From: Acinetobacter oleivorans DR1
Lineage (GTDB): Bacteria > Pseudomonadota > Gammaproteobacteria > Pseudomonadales > Moraxellaceae
Assembly (NCBI RefSeq): GCF_000196795.1
Contig: NC_014259.1
Location: 2,232,001-2,296,000 of the forward strand
Reading direction: 5' to 3'
Length of the DNA stretch: 64,000 nt
A program made the translations under genes and the position numbers. Below the pieces are notes generated by a model, which was given only the letters and a program-made list of their open reading frames with translations, did no database searches and was not told the DNA's origin. Below are positions 1 through 8,576 of the stretch, piece by piece; positions within the stretch are counted from its first letter, which is position 1, and every line of letters starts with the position of its first letter.

Positions 1-290
1 CTCGAGGAGACTTTCCTTTACAACCGCTTCTATATGGAAAAATTTTAATCATTATCACCTCTAGTGGAGAGTTTGGTTTTGAGAAAGAAGGCATCCGCCA
101 TCACATGAATCATCTGATACCTCACCTTCGCACGCTCAGCAAATATTTAGGCGTAGAGAAAGTTTATGAAATTGCTTCAGAATATCAAGAATTTGGAGAT
201 GCACGACATCTAAAATCTTTAGAAAATGCTTTTCAAAAAGCAGAGAAACTCGTAGCTGAACTTTCCGCTTCATATACAGAAAGTTCGTAA
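1..290 (+). CDS. FMN-dependent NADH-azoreductase-like flavoprotein, C-terminal part (partial at left edge)
   Basis: An open frame enters from the left edge (first full codon at base 3) and ends at 290. It gives about 95 residues with no start codon needed inside the window. The part YGKILIIITSSGEFGFEKEG followed by a helix-rich tail with YLGVEKVYEIASEYQEFGDAR matches the last strand and helices of the flavodoxin-like AzoR/NAD(P)H quinone reductase family, where a Gly-rich loop after the strand lies at the FMN. Such enzymes reduce quinones and azo compounds in the cytoplasm. The ATG at 105 is internal, not a real start. An intrinsic terminator follows at 361-390. The family is fairly sure; the substrate is unknown. 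Confidence 0.75.
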   Translation, partial: RGDFPLQPLLYGKILIIITSSGEFGFEKEGIRHHMNHLIPHLRTLSKYLGVEKVYEIASEYQEFGDARHLKSLENAFQKAEKLVAELSASYTESS

Positions 291-360
291 AATATGAGTC
301 CTTAATTTTTAAAATTTAATAACCTACTGACTTTTTAACTGAATTGTATGATTAAAAATA

Positions 361-390
361 AAAAGCCAACCCAATTGGGTTGGCTTTTTT
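361..390 (+). terminator. Intrinsic terminator after the azoreductase-like gene
   Basis: The stem AAAAGCCAACCC / GGGTTGGCTTTT has an AATT-centred turn and runs into a T tract. It lies 70 bases after the stop at 290, and the A/T-flanked stem could also work on the minus strand. Confidence 0.85.
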
Positions 391-692
391 ATTTCTGCAC
401 CGAAACAAACTTATAGTTATATATTATTTATATTGAAATTGTTTTTCTTACAACCAAGAATATACAGACCTGTATGTTTAATCAATTGAATTTTTCTCAT
501 TGAAGAAGTTAATTTAATTCATTATCAATTTTACAAATTAAAATTACTTCAACCCATCACTTTACTAGCTTTTTAATAAGGTTAATTATTTAATATAGCT
601 AATATAAACATTTACTTTATTAACTATTAATATTGAATATCTATTATTTATAAATAAAAACTACTCAATTTAAATTATTCATTACTCTTCAT
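391..692. other. AT-rich gene-free spacer
   Basis: This stretch between the terminator of the left-edge gene and the terminator of rnd is very AT-rich. I see no open frame with a plausible start, no RNA gene and no clear repeat. Both flanking units end here, so it is a convergent spacer. Confidence 0.6.
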
Positions 693-724
693 TAAAAAAG
701 CCCATCACGAAGATGAGCTTTTAA
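693..724 (-). terminator. Intrinsic terminator of rnd
   Basis: Read on the minus strand, GCTCATC and GATGGGC pair (one G-U wobble) around a TTCGT loop, followed by six T. It lies about 20 bases beyond the rnd stop. Confidence 0.8.
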
Positions 725-744
725 ATTTTAACTGTCACATCATT

Positions 745-1869
745 TTAAATGGATAGACTTTGTTTTTCTTCTTGAAATAACTGAATTAATGGTTGAGTTA
801 ATAGCTCGTAACGCCAACCCAAAAGATAATCAGGCAAATCTTGTTCATCCCCTTGAGAAAGAACATGTTGATGAATTGCATTTAGCCATTTCTTTCTAAG
901 CAATACTTCTTTAGGAATAGACGTCTCACTTATTGCATGGGCAAGTACCATATCCATTTTACGCAAAGTTTCTTTAGATGTTACTTTAAAAGGTTTGGCA
1001 ATTCTTGTTGGCCATTCACTTTCAATCGGTAAATCTTTAAGTAATTCTAAAATAGTTTTTCCATATTCACGAACTACATTTGGGCAAATATCTTTAACTT
1101 GCGAGAGTTGAAAACTATTACGTGGATTCTTTTCAACCATATCAATCATGGTCGAGTTTCTAAGAATAAAACTGCGTGGCTGATTCGTTGCTTTAACAAT
1201 GTATTCGCGCCATTCACTTAAATTTTGCAGTTGCATCAATTGACGGCGCGAATGACGATAATTACCAACATCGGTATAAAGAAACTCTGTCGGTGTTTCA
1301 CTAATAATTTCTTTAGTTAAACTACTACAATCTTCAAGAACGTAATCATAAAGCCCTTTCTGCTTAAGCTGTTCTTGAATATGGTGAGCTAACTTCATTA
1401 TATATAGAACATCATTTGCCGCATAACAAAGTTGCTGAGGCGATAAAGGTCGAGCTAACCAATCAGATCTTGTTTGATCTTTTTCAATATCAATGTCGAG
1501 GCAAAGCTTCAACGCACCTTGGTAACTTACTTGCAGCCCATGGCCCAAGAAAGAAAGCCCCACTTGAGTATCAAACACATTAAGCAGATCTTCTTGATCA
1601 GCGTAATGATAGATTAAATCAATGTCTTCCCCGCATGCATGAAAAATGTTCTGCTGAGCGAGAAATATTTTTTTCCAAAACTGACTTAGATCTAATGAAA
1701 CACCATCCAACAGATAGACATCGCCATTTACATTAACTTGGCATACTCCAAGTTTAGGCCAGAGTGTGTCAACCTTAATAAATTCTGTATCAAGTCCATA
1801 TATCGAACATTGATCCATTTTTTGAAGAACATCAACCAAATCGGTTTGCTGTTGGATAAACTGAAACAT
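745..1869 (-). CDS. rnd: Ribonuclease D
   Basis: This is a 3'-5' exoribonuclease that trims tRNA and other stable RNA precursors in the cytoplasm. The 374-residue protein has the DEDDy exonuclease fold: motif I DTEF (D27, E29), motif II ACGEDIDLI (about 76-84) and motif III with YAANDVLY (about 148-156), where Tyr and Asp complete metal binding. The middle and C-terminal parts (about 210-290 and beyond) look like the HRDC domains usual in RNase D. The length fits the family. It is a single-gene unit with its own terminator at 693-724. The ATG at 1869 is preceded by TTGAGAAAGC as a modest ribosome site. Confidence 0.95.
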   Translation of the reverse strand: MFQFIQQQTDLVDVLQKMDQCSIYGLDTEFIKVDTLWPKLGVCQVNVNGDVYLLDGVSLDLSQFWKKIFLAQQNIFHACGEDIDLIYHYADQEDLLNVFDTQVGLSFLGHGLQVSYQGALKLCLDIDIEKDQTRSDWLARPLSPQQLCYAANDVLYIMKLAHHIQEQLKQKGLYDYVLEDCSSLTKEIISETPTEFLYTDVGNYRHSRRQLMQLQNLSEWREYIVKATNQPRSFILRNSTMIDMVEKNPRNSFQLSQVKDICPNVVREYGKTILELLKDLPIESEWPTRIAKPFKVTSKETLRKMDMVLAHAISETSIPKEVLLRKKWLNAIHQHVLSQGDEQDLPDYLLGWRYELLTQPLIQLFQEEKQSLSI

Positions 1870-2193
1870 GCTTTCTCAAGTAAATGCAAAGAGTGCTTAG
1901 AACTCTGGTATATATAACATAGAAGTAGGAAATTACCACTTAAACCTTTATGAATACTCTATTTTTGAACAATTTTTCGAAAATAGATAACTTTTTGATC
2001 TTTTATTTATATTTTTAAAGTTAACTCCAAATATTCATTGTTTAAAATCTATAAGATCTTTTTCATTCTTATGGGCTTTCATATTTTATTTAAACTTTTT
2101 TAATTAAAGACAAAATAACATTCATCTTTTATAACTAAATTAATAAATCTAATTCAATTTTATATGACATCAATGAAACAAGCATCGAAATGC
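1870..2193. other. AT-rich spacer between rnd and recR
   Basis: About 320 bases with long T and A runs and no coding frame. It should hold the rnd promoter (minus strand) and the end of the recR transcript. I found no convincing hairpin terminator for recR here. Confidence 0.5.
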
Positions 2194-2790
2194 TTATTTC
2201 ATTCTCATACGATTATGAACTGCCTGACTTAAGGTATGGCTATCTACATACTCAAGTTCACCACCTTGCGGTACACCTTGAGCAATACGTGTCATTTGTA
2301 TAGGTAAATGCTTAGTCGCTTCTACCAAATAATGAGCGGTTGCCTGTCCCTCTACAGTCGCATTTGTTGCCAGAATCACTTCTTCAATTTTGCCTTGGCT
2401 TAAACGCTGAATCAGATAAGGAATACCAATTTCTTCTGGACCAATACCATCTAAAGGTGATAGATGCCCACCTAAAACATGGTATTTACCACGGAAACTT
2501 CCGCTTTGCTCAATCGCCATTACATCTGCTGGTGATTCAACCACACACAATAGTTGATCTTCTCGCTCAGTTGAGGCGCAAATATCACAAATTTCATGTT
2601 CAGTTAAAGAATGGCAAACGCTGCACTCATGAATATAACTTGAAGCTTCATGTAAAGCATGGGCTAATGCAAACGCACCTTCTCGATTTTTCATCAAAAG
2701 ATGTAATGCCATACGTTGAGCCGATTTCGGACCAACGCTAGGCAATATACGTAAAGCTTGAACGAGTTGTTCAAATCTATCGCTAAACAC
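2194..2790 (-). CDS. recR: Recombination mediator protein RecR
   Basis: RecR works with RecF and RecO to load RecA on gapped single-stranded DNA. The 198-residue protein shows the full family plan: an N-terminal helix-hairpin-helix region (LPSVGPKSAQRMA, about 16-28), a four-cysteine zinc finger (C56, C59, C68, C71) and a Toprim domain starting at about 79 (LLCVVESPADV, with the conserved Glu). The start is GTG, preceded by AAGGAAA at good spacing. It follows ybaB by only 9 bases on the same strand, the conserved ybaB-recR pair. The dnaX gene, often upstream of the pair in other gammaproteobacteria, is not here. Confidence 0.97.
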   Translation of the reverse strand: MFSDRFEQLVQALRILPSVGPKSAQRMALHLLMKNREGAFALAHALHEASSYIHECSVCHSLTEHEICDICASTEREDQLLCVVESPADVMAIEQSGSFRGKYHVLGGHLSPLDGIGPEEIGIPYLIQRLSQGKIEEVILATNATVEGQATAHYLVEATKHLPIQMTRIAQGVPQGGELEYVDSHTLSQAVHNRMRMK

Positions 2791-2799
2791 AGAATTTCC

Positions 2800-3129
2800 T
2801 TAGAACATGCCCGCTAAGCCAGGTGGCAAGCCCATACCAGAATTCGCTTTTTGCATTTTTTCTTCAGAAATAACTTCTGCTTGACGTACAGCATCATTTA
2901 CCGCTGCAGCAATCAAATCTTCAATCATATCTGGTTCATCTTGAAGTAATTCAGGGTTAATTTCGATACGTTTTACAAGATAGCGCCCAGTCATGGTTAC
3001 TTTAACCAAACCGCCACCAGCTTCTGCATGAACTTCAGTTTGAGCAAGCTCTTCTTTCGCCTTTTTTATATTTGTTTCCATATCTTTTTGCATGCGCTGC
3101 GCTTGCTGCATGAGCATATTGATATTCAT
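2800..3129 (-). CDS. ybaB: YbaB/EbfC family nucleoid-associated protein
   Basis: This is a small dimeric DNA-binding protein of about 109 residues. It begins MNINMLMQQAQRMQKDME, has the long N-terminal helix of the family, then a beta region with GGGLVKVTMTG (about 46-56), and ends in a Gly/Pro/Met-rich tail. An upstream start 24 bases earlier is possible, but GGAGT seven bases before the ATG at 3129 favours the shorter form. It sits directly before recR, the usual partner, and likely shares its transcript. Exact cellular role: nucleoid association; the link to RecR is by context only. Confidence 0.93.
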   Translation of the reverse strand: MNINMLMQQAQRMQKDMETNIKKAKEELAQTEVHAEAGGGLVKVTMTGRYLVKRIEINPELLQDEPDMIEDLIAAAVNDAVRQAEVISEEKMQKANSGMGLPPGLAGMF

Positions 3130-3410
3130 AACTTTACTCCGTATCTCTATCAAATCTTTAAAGTATTATGCGTTATCTGGTAATACTTTATAAAAACTTA
3201 ATCTCATTGAACCAACCTATGCGATTAAAATACATACAGATTAGTGCATTGAACTCAAATTAATCCGTAATTCTGACACAATAGGCTAATGTTTTCTATC
3301 AGTATCTCTAGCTCTATTTTACGTAGCGACATGAGTAACATGCTCATACTTAGGTACACTTCCTAAATATTTAGATGGCATACATTAAAGTCTTGTAAAA
3401 ACTCATAGCA

Positions 3411-3656
3411 CTATTGAGATGCCTGTAGACCTTTATCAATTGTTTTATATTCACTTAAGGGAACTTTCTTAAAGGAGGTATTTGCTTCTTGAATAGATTT
3501 ATCTGCTTCTTGAACAGACTTCTCTGCATTGTTGATCAATAAAGTTGTCTCATTCACTGGGTGCTGACTCGGTTTCGTCAGCAATTTGTATCCAACTACC
3601 CCGATTACCCCCACTACAACGACAATAGCAATAGGCTTAAGCATTTTAAAACTCAC
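3411..3656 (-). CDS. Small single-pass membrane protein of unknown function
   Basis: The 81-residue product has one strongly hydrophobic segment near the N-terminus (about residues 7-25, rich in Val, Ile and Gly) and then a polar, helix-prone tail with repeated AEKSVQEADKSIQEAN-like heptads, suggesting a short periplasmic coiled coil. It has no cysteine, so it is not a lipoprotein. The start is GTG with a weak AAAAGAA upstream; an ATG four codons later is the alternative. It stands alone between ybaB and metZ. I do not recognise the family. Confidence that it is a gene rests on the coherent membrane-anchor-plus-helix design. Confidence 0.6.
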   Translation of the reverse strand: MSFKMLKPIAIVVVVGVIGVVGYKLLTKPSQHPVNETTLLINNAEKSVQEADKSIQEANTSFKKVPLSEYKTIDKGLQASQ

Positions 3657-3768
3657 ATTTCTTTTAATTAAATTTACAGTCTTTATACCTTGTACTCTTA
3701 CCCCTCATTTAAACAAAAATGTAGTTTTTTTATTGTAATTCTGAAATTTGAGTAACATTTAAATATAA

Positions 3769-3795
3769 AAACCATCTCAATTAAAGAGATGGTTT
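3769..3795 (-). terminator. Intrinsic terminator of metZ
   Basis: A perfect ten-base stem, AAACCATCTC / GAGATGGTTT, ends in a T-rich run on the minus strand, nine bases past the metZ stop. Confidence 0.85.
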
Positions 3796-3803
3796 AAGGA
3801 TAA

Positions 3804-4991
3804 TTAAATCAGATCAAGACCACGTGAGATATCACGAATAATATCGTTAATATCTTCTAAGCCCACAGATACACGGATTAAACCCTCTTGAATACCGGCC
3901 GCAGCTTTTGCATCAGCAGAAAGTTTGCCATGTGTAGTCGTTGCAGGATGGGTAATTGTTGATTTCACATCACCTAGGTTACCAGTAATCGAAATAAACT
4001 TAGTATTATCAATAACCTTCCAAGCACCTTCACGTTCACCTTTAACAACGAAAGAAACAATCCCACCAAAACCAGTTTGCTGTTTAGCGGCAAGTTCATG
4101 ACCTTCTTGGGTTGGTAAACCAGCGTAGTAAACTTTTTCTACTTTTTCATGAGTAGATAACCACTCTGCAAGAATTTGAGCACTCTCACAGTGTGCCTTC
4201 ATACGTAAGCGTAAAGTTTCTAGGCCTTTTAAGAAAACCCATGCATTAAATGGACTCATTGATGGTCCAAGTGTACGGACAACACCAAAAACTTCTTCTA
4301 ATAACTGATGATTACCGACAACAGCACCACCTAATGCGCGCCCTTGCCCATCTAAATATTTAGTCGCAGAGTAAATGACAAGGTCGGCCCCAAACTTTAA
4401 TGGTTGCTGTAAAACAGGAGTACAGAAGCTGTTATCAACCGCAAGTAATGCGCCATTCGCATGAGCAATATTTGCAAGTGCTTGAATATCTGCAATCTCG
4501 GCTAGAGGATTAGACGGCGACTCAACAAATAAAAGTTTAGTTTCTGGACGTACTGCGTTTTTCCAATCGTCCAAATCACATAAATCGACAAATGTAATAT
4601 CTACACCAAACTTGGCAATATATTTTTCAAACAAAGCAACAACTGAACCAAAAACTGCTCTTGAGCAAATAACATGATCACCCGCTTTGAGATATGCCAT
4701 AGTAACTGACAAAATCGCGCCCATTCCTGAGCTTGTCGCAACAGCACGTTCAGCACCATCTAAAGCTGCTAAACGTTTTTCGAACATCGATACAGTCGGA
4801 TTGGTAAAACGAGAATAGATATTTCCTTGAACTTGACCAGAAAATTTTGCTGCAGCTTCTTCTGCATTTTCATATACAAAAGATGATGTCAAAAAAATCG
4901 GTTCGCCATGCTCACCTTCAAAACTACGAGTATGTCCGGTACGAATGGCTAAAGTATCAAGTTGGTATTCTAAATCATCAGACTGGTTCAT
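3804..4991 (-). CDS. metZ: O-succinylhomoserine sulfhydrylase
   Basis: This PLP enzyme of methionine synthesis joins O-succinylhomoserine (or the acetyl ester) with sulfide to give homocysteine. It is a Cys/Met-metabolism fold type I protein of 395 residues. YSRFTNP and the SSGMGA stretch lie in the cofactor pocket, and the PLP lysine is in YSATKYLDGQGR (K211 in this numbering). The signature VRTLGPSMSPFNAW suits MetZ rather than cystathionine gamma-synthase, but substrate choice cannot be proved from sequence. The ATG at 4991 follows AAAGGCG nine bases upstream; an ATG at 5015 would add eight residues with no good ribosome site. Single gene with its own terminator. Confidence 0.9.
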   Translation of the reverse strand: MNQSDDLEYQLDTLAIRTGHTRSFEGEHGEPIFLTSSFVYENAEEAAAKFSGQVQGNIYSRFTNPTVSMFEKRLAALDGAERAVATSSGMGAILSVTMAYLKAGDHVICSRAVFGSVVALFEKYIAKFGVDITFVDLCDLDDWKNAVRPETKLLFVESPSNPLAEIADIQALANIAHANGALLAVDNSFCTPVLQQPLKFGADLVIYSATKYLDGQGRALGGAVVGNHQLLEEVFGVVRTLGPSMSPFNAWVFLKGLETLRLRMKAHCESAQILAEWLSTHEKVEKVYYAGLPTQEGHELAAKQQTGFGGIVSFVVKGEREGAWKVIDNTKFISITGNLGDVKSTITHPATTTHGKLSADAKAAAGIQEGLIRVSVGLEDINDIIRDISRGLDLI

Positions 4992-5126
4992 TAAATGTTC
5001 GCCTTTACTGGTCATGTACTAAAAAACTATCATCATTTTGAGTGTCTAAGGTATTTAAGGTCAAGGTAAACCTGAAAATTATCGCTTAGACTTTATTTAA
5101 TTTTAGTAAATAGTTGGTAAAGCAAG

Positions 5127-6212
5127 ATGAAACGCTTAAAGTCCCTTGTCTCAGAACAAAGCCAAATCAAGCACCTTTCTGCCCGACTATTTCATTCAAA
5201 AACATTAGTACTATCTCAAAGCACCCCCTTTGAGGTGATTGGCGAATTCAATCAAACCCGTATTCGTTATTACTCAGCAACACAAAAAAAATTTAAAGAA
5301 CCATTAGTTTTTGTTGCGCCACTCGCAATTAATATGGCGATTTATGATTTATATCCTTATCGTTCTCTTATTAAATACTTTCAAAATGCAGGTTTTGATG
5401 TCTATTTGGTCGATTGGGGACGCTTAAAGTTTAAAGATAGACACCTTAACTTTTTATCATTTATTGAAGATTTCATTCCTAAAGCAATAGAACTCGTTCG
5501 CGCACATTCAGGAAGTGAGCAAATCTCGCTCCATGGTTGGAGCATGGCAGGCATATTCGTGACTTTATATGCTGCTCTAAACCAACCCAACTACATTAAA
5601 AATTTAATTGTTCTTGGTAGTCCAATAGATAGTTATGCATCTGGCCATATTGGTAAGCTCTATCAAACCATAAATCATTTGATTAGTCGCAATAAGAAAA
5701 TACAGGAACGTATTTACTCTGGATTGCCAAAACGCCTGATCCACAGTCCCGGAATTTTAAATTCATTAGGTTTCAAAATTCTTGATCCTAAAGGTTGGTT
5801 AGATGGACATGTGCAATTGCTAAAGAATCTTGATGACCTTCAATTTGTACAAGAGCATGCCACCCTAAGTAACTTTTTAAACAATATGATTGACTATCCG
5901 GGTGGCATTAATCAGGACATGTTGTTTAATGTCTGGCTACAAAATCCGCTAAAACGCGGCTTTATTCAGTTAAAAGATAAGAAAATCGAATTAAAAAATA
6001 TAGATTGTTCCCTCTTAGTTGGCGCGGGTCGTAGTGATCAGTTAGTCACTGCTGACGCTGCTTCGCCATTAAGTCAATTGACAAGCAGTCAGGATGTCAC
6101 GTTTACTCTCATCCCCGGTGGTCATTTAGGCCTAATGTCGAGTCAAGCAAGTGCTCTGGAGTTTTGGCCGAAACTGGCTGCATGGCTCGCCGAACGTTCA
6201 ACACAAATTTAA
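5127..6212 (+). CDS. PhaC-like alpha/beta hydrolase
   Basis: The 361-residue protein resembles class III polyhydroxyalkanoate synthases over most of its length: PLAINMAIYDLYPYRSLI (about 65-82), DVYLVDWGR (91-99), then the nucleophile elbow, a late Asp (GAGRSDQLV) and His (PGGHLGLM). True PHA synthases carry Cys in the elbow; here the motif is GWSMAG with Ser139, so it is more likely an esterase, depolymerase or acyltransferase than a polymerase. No signal peptide is visible, so it is probably cytoplasmic. It lies 10 bases before a dehydrogenase gene and likely forms an operon with it. A phasin-like gene exists at 45.1 kb but no phaA/phaB are near. Confidence 0.75.
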   Translation: MKRLKSLVSEQSQIKHLSARLFHSKTLVLSQSTPFEVIGEFNQTRIRYYSATQKKFKEPLVFVAPLAINMAIYDLYPYRSLIKYFQNAGFDVYLVDWGRLKFKDRHLNFLSFIEDFIPKAIELVRAHSGSEQISLHGWSMAGIFVTLYAALNQPNYIKNLIVLGSPIDSYASGHIGKLYQTINHLISRNKKIQERIYSGLPKRLIHSPGILNSLGFKILDPKGWLDGHVQLLKNLDDLQFVQEHATLSNFLNNMIDYPGGINQDMLFNVWLQNPLKRGFIQLKDKKIELKNIDCSLLVGAGRSDQLVTADAASPLSQLTSSQDVTFTLIPGGHLGLMSSQASALEFWPKLAAWLAERSTQI

Positions 6213-6222
6213 GGATAAGGTC

Positions 6223-7095
6223 ATGAGTCAATCTGTTGCATTTATTGGTTTGGGTGCAATGGGCTACCGTATGGCAGCGCATTTACCAAAACACTTCGAT
6301 ACTGTCTATGTATGGAATCGAAATTTTGAAAAAGCCAAACAACATGCAGCAGACTATGGCACTCAGGCTGTCTCATTAGAGCAAGCTGTACAAGCAGATA
6401 TTATCTTTTCATGCTTACCGACAAGTACTGATGTAGAAACGCTTATTAGTAGTGTAGAAATTAAATCTGGAGCAATCTGGATAGACTGTACCAGCGGGGT
6501 TCCTGACTCTGCCCGCGCCTTAGCCAGCTCATTAAAGCAATTAAATGTTGATTTTCTGGATGCTCCAGTAAGCGGTCAAACCGTAGGAGCTGAAAACGCA
6601 ACTTTGACTGTAATGGTGGGTGGTGATGTAGCAGCTTTCGAACACGCATTACCAGCTCTACAAGCGGTAGGAAAATTAATTAAACATGTCGGTGAGTCTG
6701 GCGCTGGATTTGCAGTAAAAGCAGTTAATAATATGCTACTTGCGGTCAACCTTTGGTCTGTTGCAGAAGGTTTCAGTGCTTTAAAAGCGCATGGGGTAAG
6801 TTTGAACGAAGCTTTAGAATGTATTAACGCTTCAAGTGGTAAAAGTCTGGTAACAGAAACTATCTTCCCACAGCGTGTATTGAGTCGTGAATTTCCAGTA
6901 ACCTTTGGCTTACCTCTTCTTGCCAAAGACACAGGAATTGCTTTGGATTTAGTCAAGCAAGCAAAGCTTCCTGCCCCACTTTTGTCATTAACACAAAGTT
7001 TAATCCAAGCTGCTCATTTAACTGCTGAAGACAACAGTGACTTCTCTGCGGCAGTTAAAATGTATGAAGCGTGGACAAAGATTACATTAGAGTAA
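6223..7095 (+). CDS. 3-hydroxyisobutyrate dehydrogenase-like NAD(P)-dependent oxidoreductase
   Basis: A beta-hydroxyacid dehydrogenase of 290 residues. The dinucleotide motif GLGAMG is at 9-14, the substrate signature FLDAPVSGQTVGAENATLTV at 111-130, and the catalytic Lys is K166 in GAGFAVKAVNNM. Members oxidise 3-hydroxyisobutyrate, tartronate semialdehyde or similar short hydroxyacids; the exact substrate is not readable. The ATG at 6223 follows AAGGATAAGG, and an upstream in-frame ATG at 6151 lies inside the preceding hydrolase and is less likely. It probably shares a transcript with the PhaC-like hydrolase, which hints at a joint role in short hydroxyacyl metabolism. Confidence 0.85.
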   Translation: MSQSVAFIGLGAMGYRMAAHLPKHFDTVYVWNRNFEKAKQHAADYGTQAVSLEQAVQADIIFSCLPTSTDVETLISSVEIKSGAIWIDCTSGVPDSARALASSLKQLNVDFLDAPVSGQTVGAENATLTVMVGGDVAAFEHALPALQAVGKLIKHVGESGAGFAVKAVNNMLLAVNLWSVAEGFSALKAHGVSLNEALECINASSGKSLVTETIFPQRVLSREFPVTFGLPLLAKDTGIALDLVKQAKLPAPLLSLTQSLIQAAHLTAEDNSDFSAAVKMYEAWTKITLE

Positions 7096-7115
7096 ATTTA
7101 ATCTTTTAGAAGGCT

Positions 7116-7141
7116 GCCTATTAAACTTAGTTTTAATAGGC
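7116..7141 (+). terminator. Hairpin after the dehydrogenase operon
   Basis: GCCTATTAAA pairs with TTTAATAGGC 20 bases past the stop at 7095. There is no clear T tract, so it may be a weak terminator or an mRNA-end stabiliser. Confidence 0.45.
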
Positions 7142-7247
7142 TCAATAATGAATAGCAGGAAATCTCAAACATGCAAACTCATGTCATTCATTACGAAAAT
7201 TTTTCTATATAAAAACATTAAGTATCTGAAAGATTATTATTTTTATA

Positions 7248-7712
7248 CTACGTAGGTACTTTATTAACCTTTTTATAATCGGAGGATCTAAAATAATTTA
7301 CAATCATTTGTGCACTTTTTTCGGATACAACCTTAGCCTGTTCCATTTTTGCTGAATAAGGATTGGCAAGCATACAGCTAGGAAGCAAAGTATTAGCAAG
7401 TGGTGGGAACTTTTCTCTTCCTCCCAAAGTAATCTTTTCAATAAAACTAGCCAACCACATAATATATTCACTTTTATTTTTATATGTTGGCATTAAACTA
7501 ATATCGAGTTTAGCTGAACATTCATTTGCTGGCTTATTTAAACATTCTTCAAAATCAATAAAGTTATATTTTAATTTATATGAAGTATCTTTTATCTCTT
7601 TTCGAATCATACTAACTAAGCGATTCAAGTGCTCAATAATATCCTCTGAGAAAAGCTTTTCTTCTTCAGATTTCTCATAAATGCTTTCAGCAATGAGTAA
7701 AAATTGTGGCAT
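7248..7712 (-). CDS. Hypothetical protein, 154 residues
   Basis: I do not recognise this protein. It has no signal peptide or membrane segment, a Glu/Lys-rich helical N-terminal half (about 1-45) and a later segment with two cysteines. The ribosome site AAAGGAAA lies well before the ATG at 7712, which supports a real gene. It is AT-rich relative to neighbours and sits alone, next to an 864-base gene-free stretch, which would fit an acquired or lineage-specific gene. Function unknown. Confidence 0.6.
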   Translation of the reverse strand: MPQFLLIAESIYEKSEEEKLFSEDIIEHLNRLVSMIRKEIKDTSYKLKYNFIDFEECLNKPANECSAKLDISLMPTYKNKSEYIMWLASFIEKITLGGREKFPPLANTLLPSCMLANPYSAKMEQAKVVSEKSAQMIVNYFRSSDYKKVNKVPT

Positions 7713-7928
7713 TCTCTATTTCCTTTTAATCTTGTCTCCGATGAATAATCAGGTCCTTTAAGGAAGTATGATGAATATAACATTGCTATATGTAAGTTAG
7801 TTAGATTAAAAAGTAACCACAACAGTAAAAGTGAAAGTTGTATGCCTAATGCATCACACTAATTAAACATATAGCTAATTACCACTCACAAGAGTGGGGT
7901 TAAATTAATATATTTCGAAATAACTTAA

Positions 7929-7962
7929 ATAAAAAAAACCCATCTCAATTTTAGAAATGGGC
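7929..7962 (-). terminator. Terminator-like hairpin, orphan
   Basis: On the minus strand GCCCATTTCTAAAATTGAG leads into ATGGG and eight T. No gene on that strand lies upstream within 600 bases. Confidence 0.6.
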
Positions 7963-8099
7963 TACAAAAACAAAAAACTATCAAACGCAGCAATTTAAGG
8001 ACTATATAATAGAAGTTAAAACATGCAAAATCAATACATCTTTCAATTGAAGTGTAAAATAAGATTACTTTTGGTCTATTAATATTTTACAGCTTAAAA

Positions 8100-8136
8100 G
8101 AAAAAGCCCATTTCCGTCTAAATTAAAATGGGCCCA
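8100..8136 (-). terminator. Second orphan terminator-like hairpin
   Basis: On the minus strand GCCCATTT pairs with AAATGGGC and is followed by five T. The arms resemble those of the hairpin at 7929-7962, 170 bases away. Confidence 0.6.
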
Positions 8137-8155
8137 GTGAATTCCACTTAATCCT

Positions 8156-8195
8156 AAAAACACAAACTGTGATAATTATCACGTTTTGTGTTTTT
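8156..8195. repeat. 40-base inverted repeat (bidirectional terminator-like)
   Basis: Arms of 20 bases meet at the centre GTGATAATTATCAC with only two non-Watson-Crick positions, and the outer ends are A5 and T5. Either strand would give a long hairpin ending in U residues. Confidence 0.7.
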
Positions 8196-8576
8196 GATAA
8201 TGTCATTGCTAATCCCCTTTTTCATTGACCTAATTTCAAACTTCATTTGTCTATTTAGCAAATGGAATAGGCTATAAGATCTCATCTTTTGCTAAAATTT
8301 TTTATATCTGATCACCTTAATCTTAGGCATATTTTTATATCGCCAATAAAAGTTAAAAGTGAATTTAAAAGAATCAAATTCTAAAAAAATATATATAATT
8401 TCTCTTAAGTTTATGTTTTTATTTGATTTTTATAAATTATTGATATCTAAAGTTTTTATTTGTTTTATGAACAAATTATCACCCAAAATGACATTTGAGT
8501 AATTAATAATCATTGAAATATTGGTAATAAACCTTATATTGAGTACAGGTTCATACCTTTAACTGAGGAAACGCTC

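Larger units (their letters stand above)
7713..8576. other. Long gene-free stretch with several terminator-like hairpins
   Basis: No credible coding frame is present on either strand. It contains two similar minus-strand terminator-like hairpins (7929-7962 and 8100-8136), a 40-base inverted repeat at 8156-8195, and the upstream region of the periplasmic protein gene starting at 8577. Nothing upstream on the minus strand explains the two terminators, so one or two small RNAs are possible. Confidence 0.5.

Noticed and set aside
6576..6956. 126-codon minus-strand frame inside the dehydrogenase
   Set aside because: Antisense shadow of a clear enzyme gene; Ala/Pro/Thr bias comes from the opposite strand's codons.
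7625..7822. 65-codon minus-strand frame overlapping the 154-residue gene
   Set aside because: It covers the ribosome site and start of the better supported gene and has no motif.
8169..8182. GTGATAATTATCAC as a Fur box
   Set aside because: It is the tip of a longer terminator-like palindrome, only part of the Fur consensus, with no iron gene beside it.
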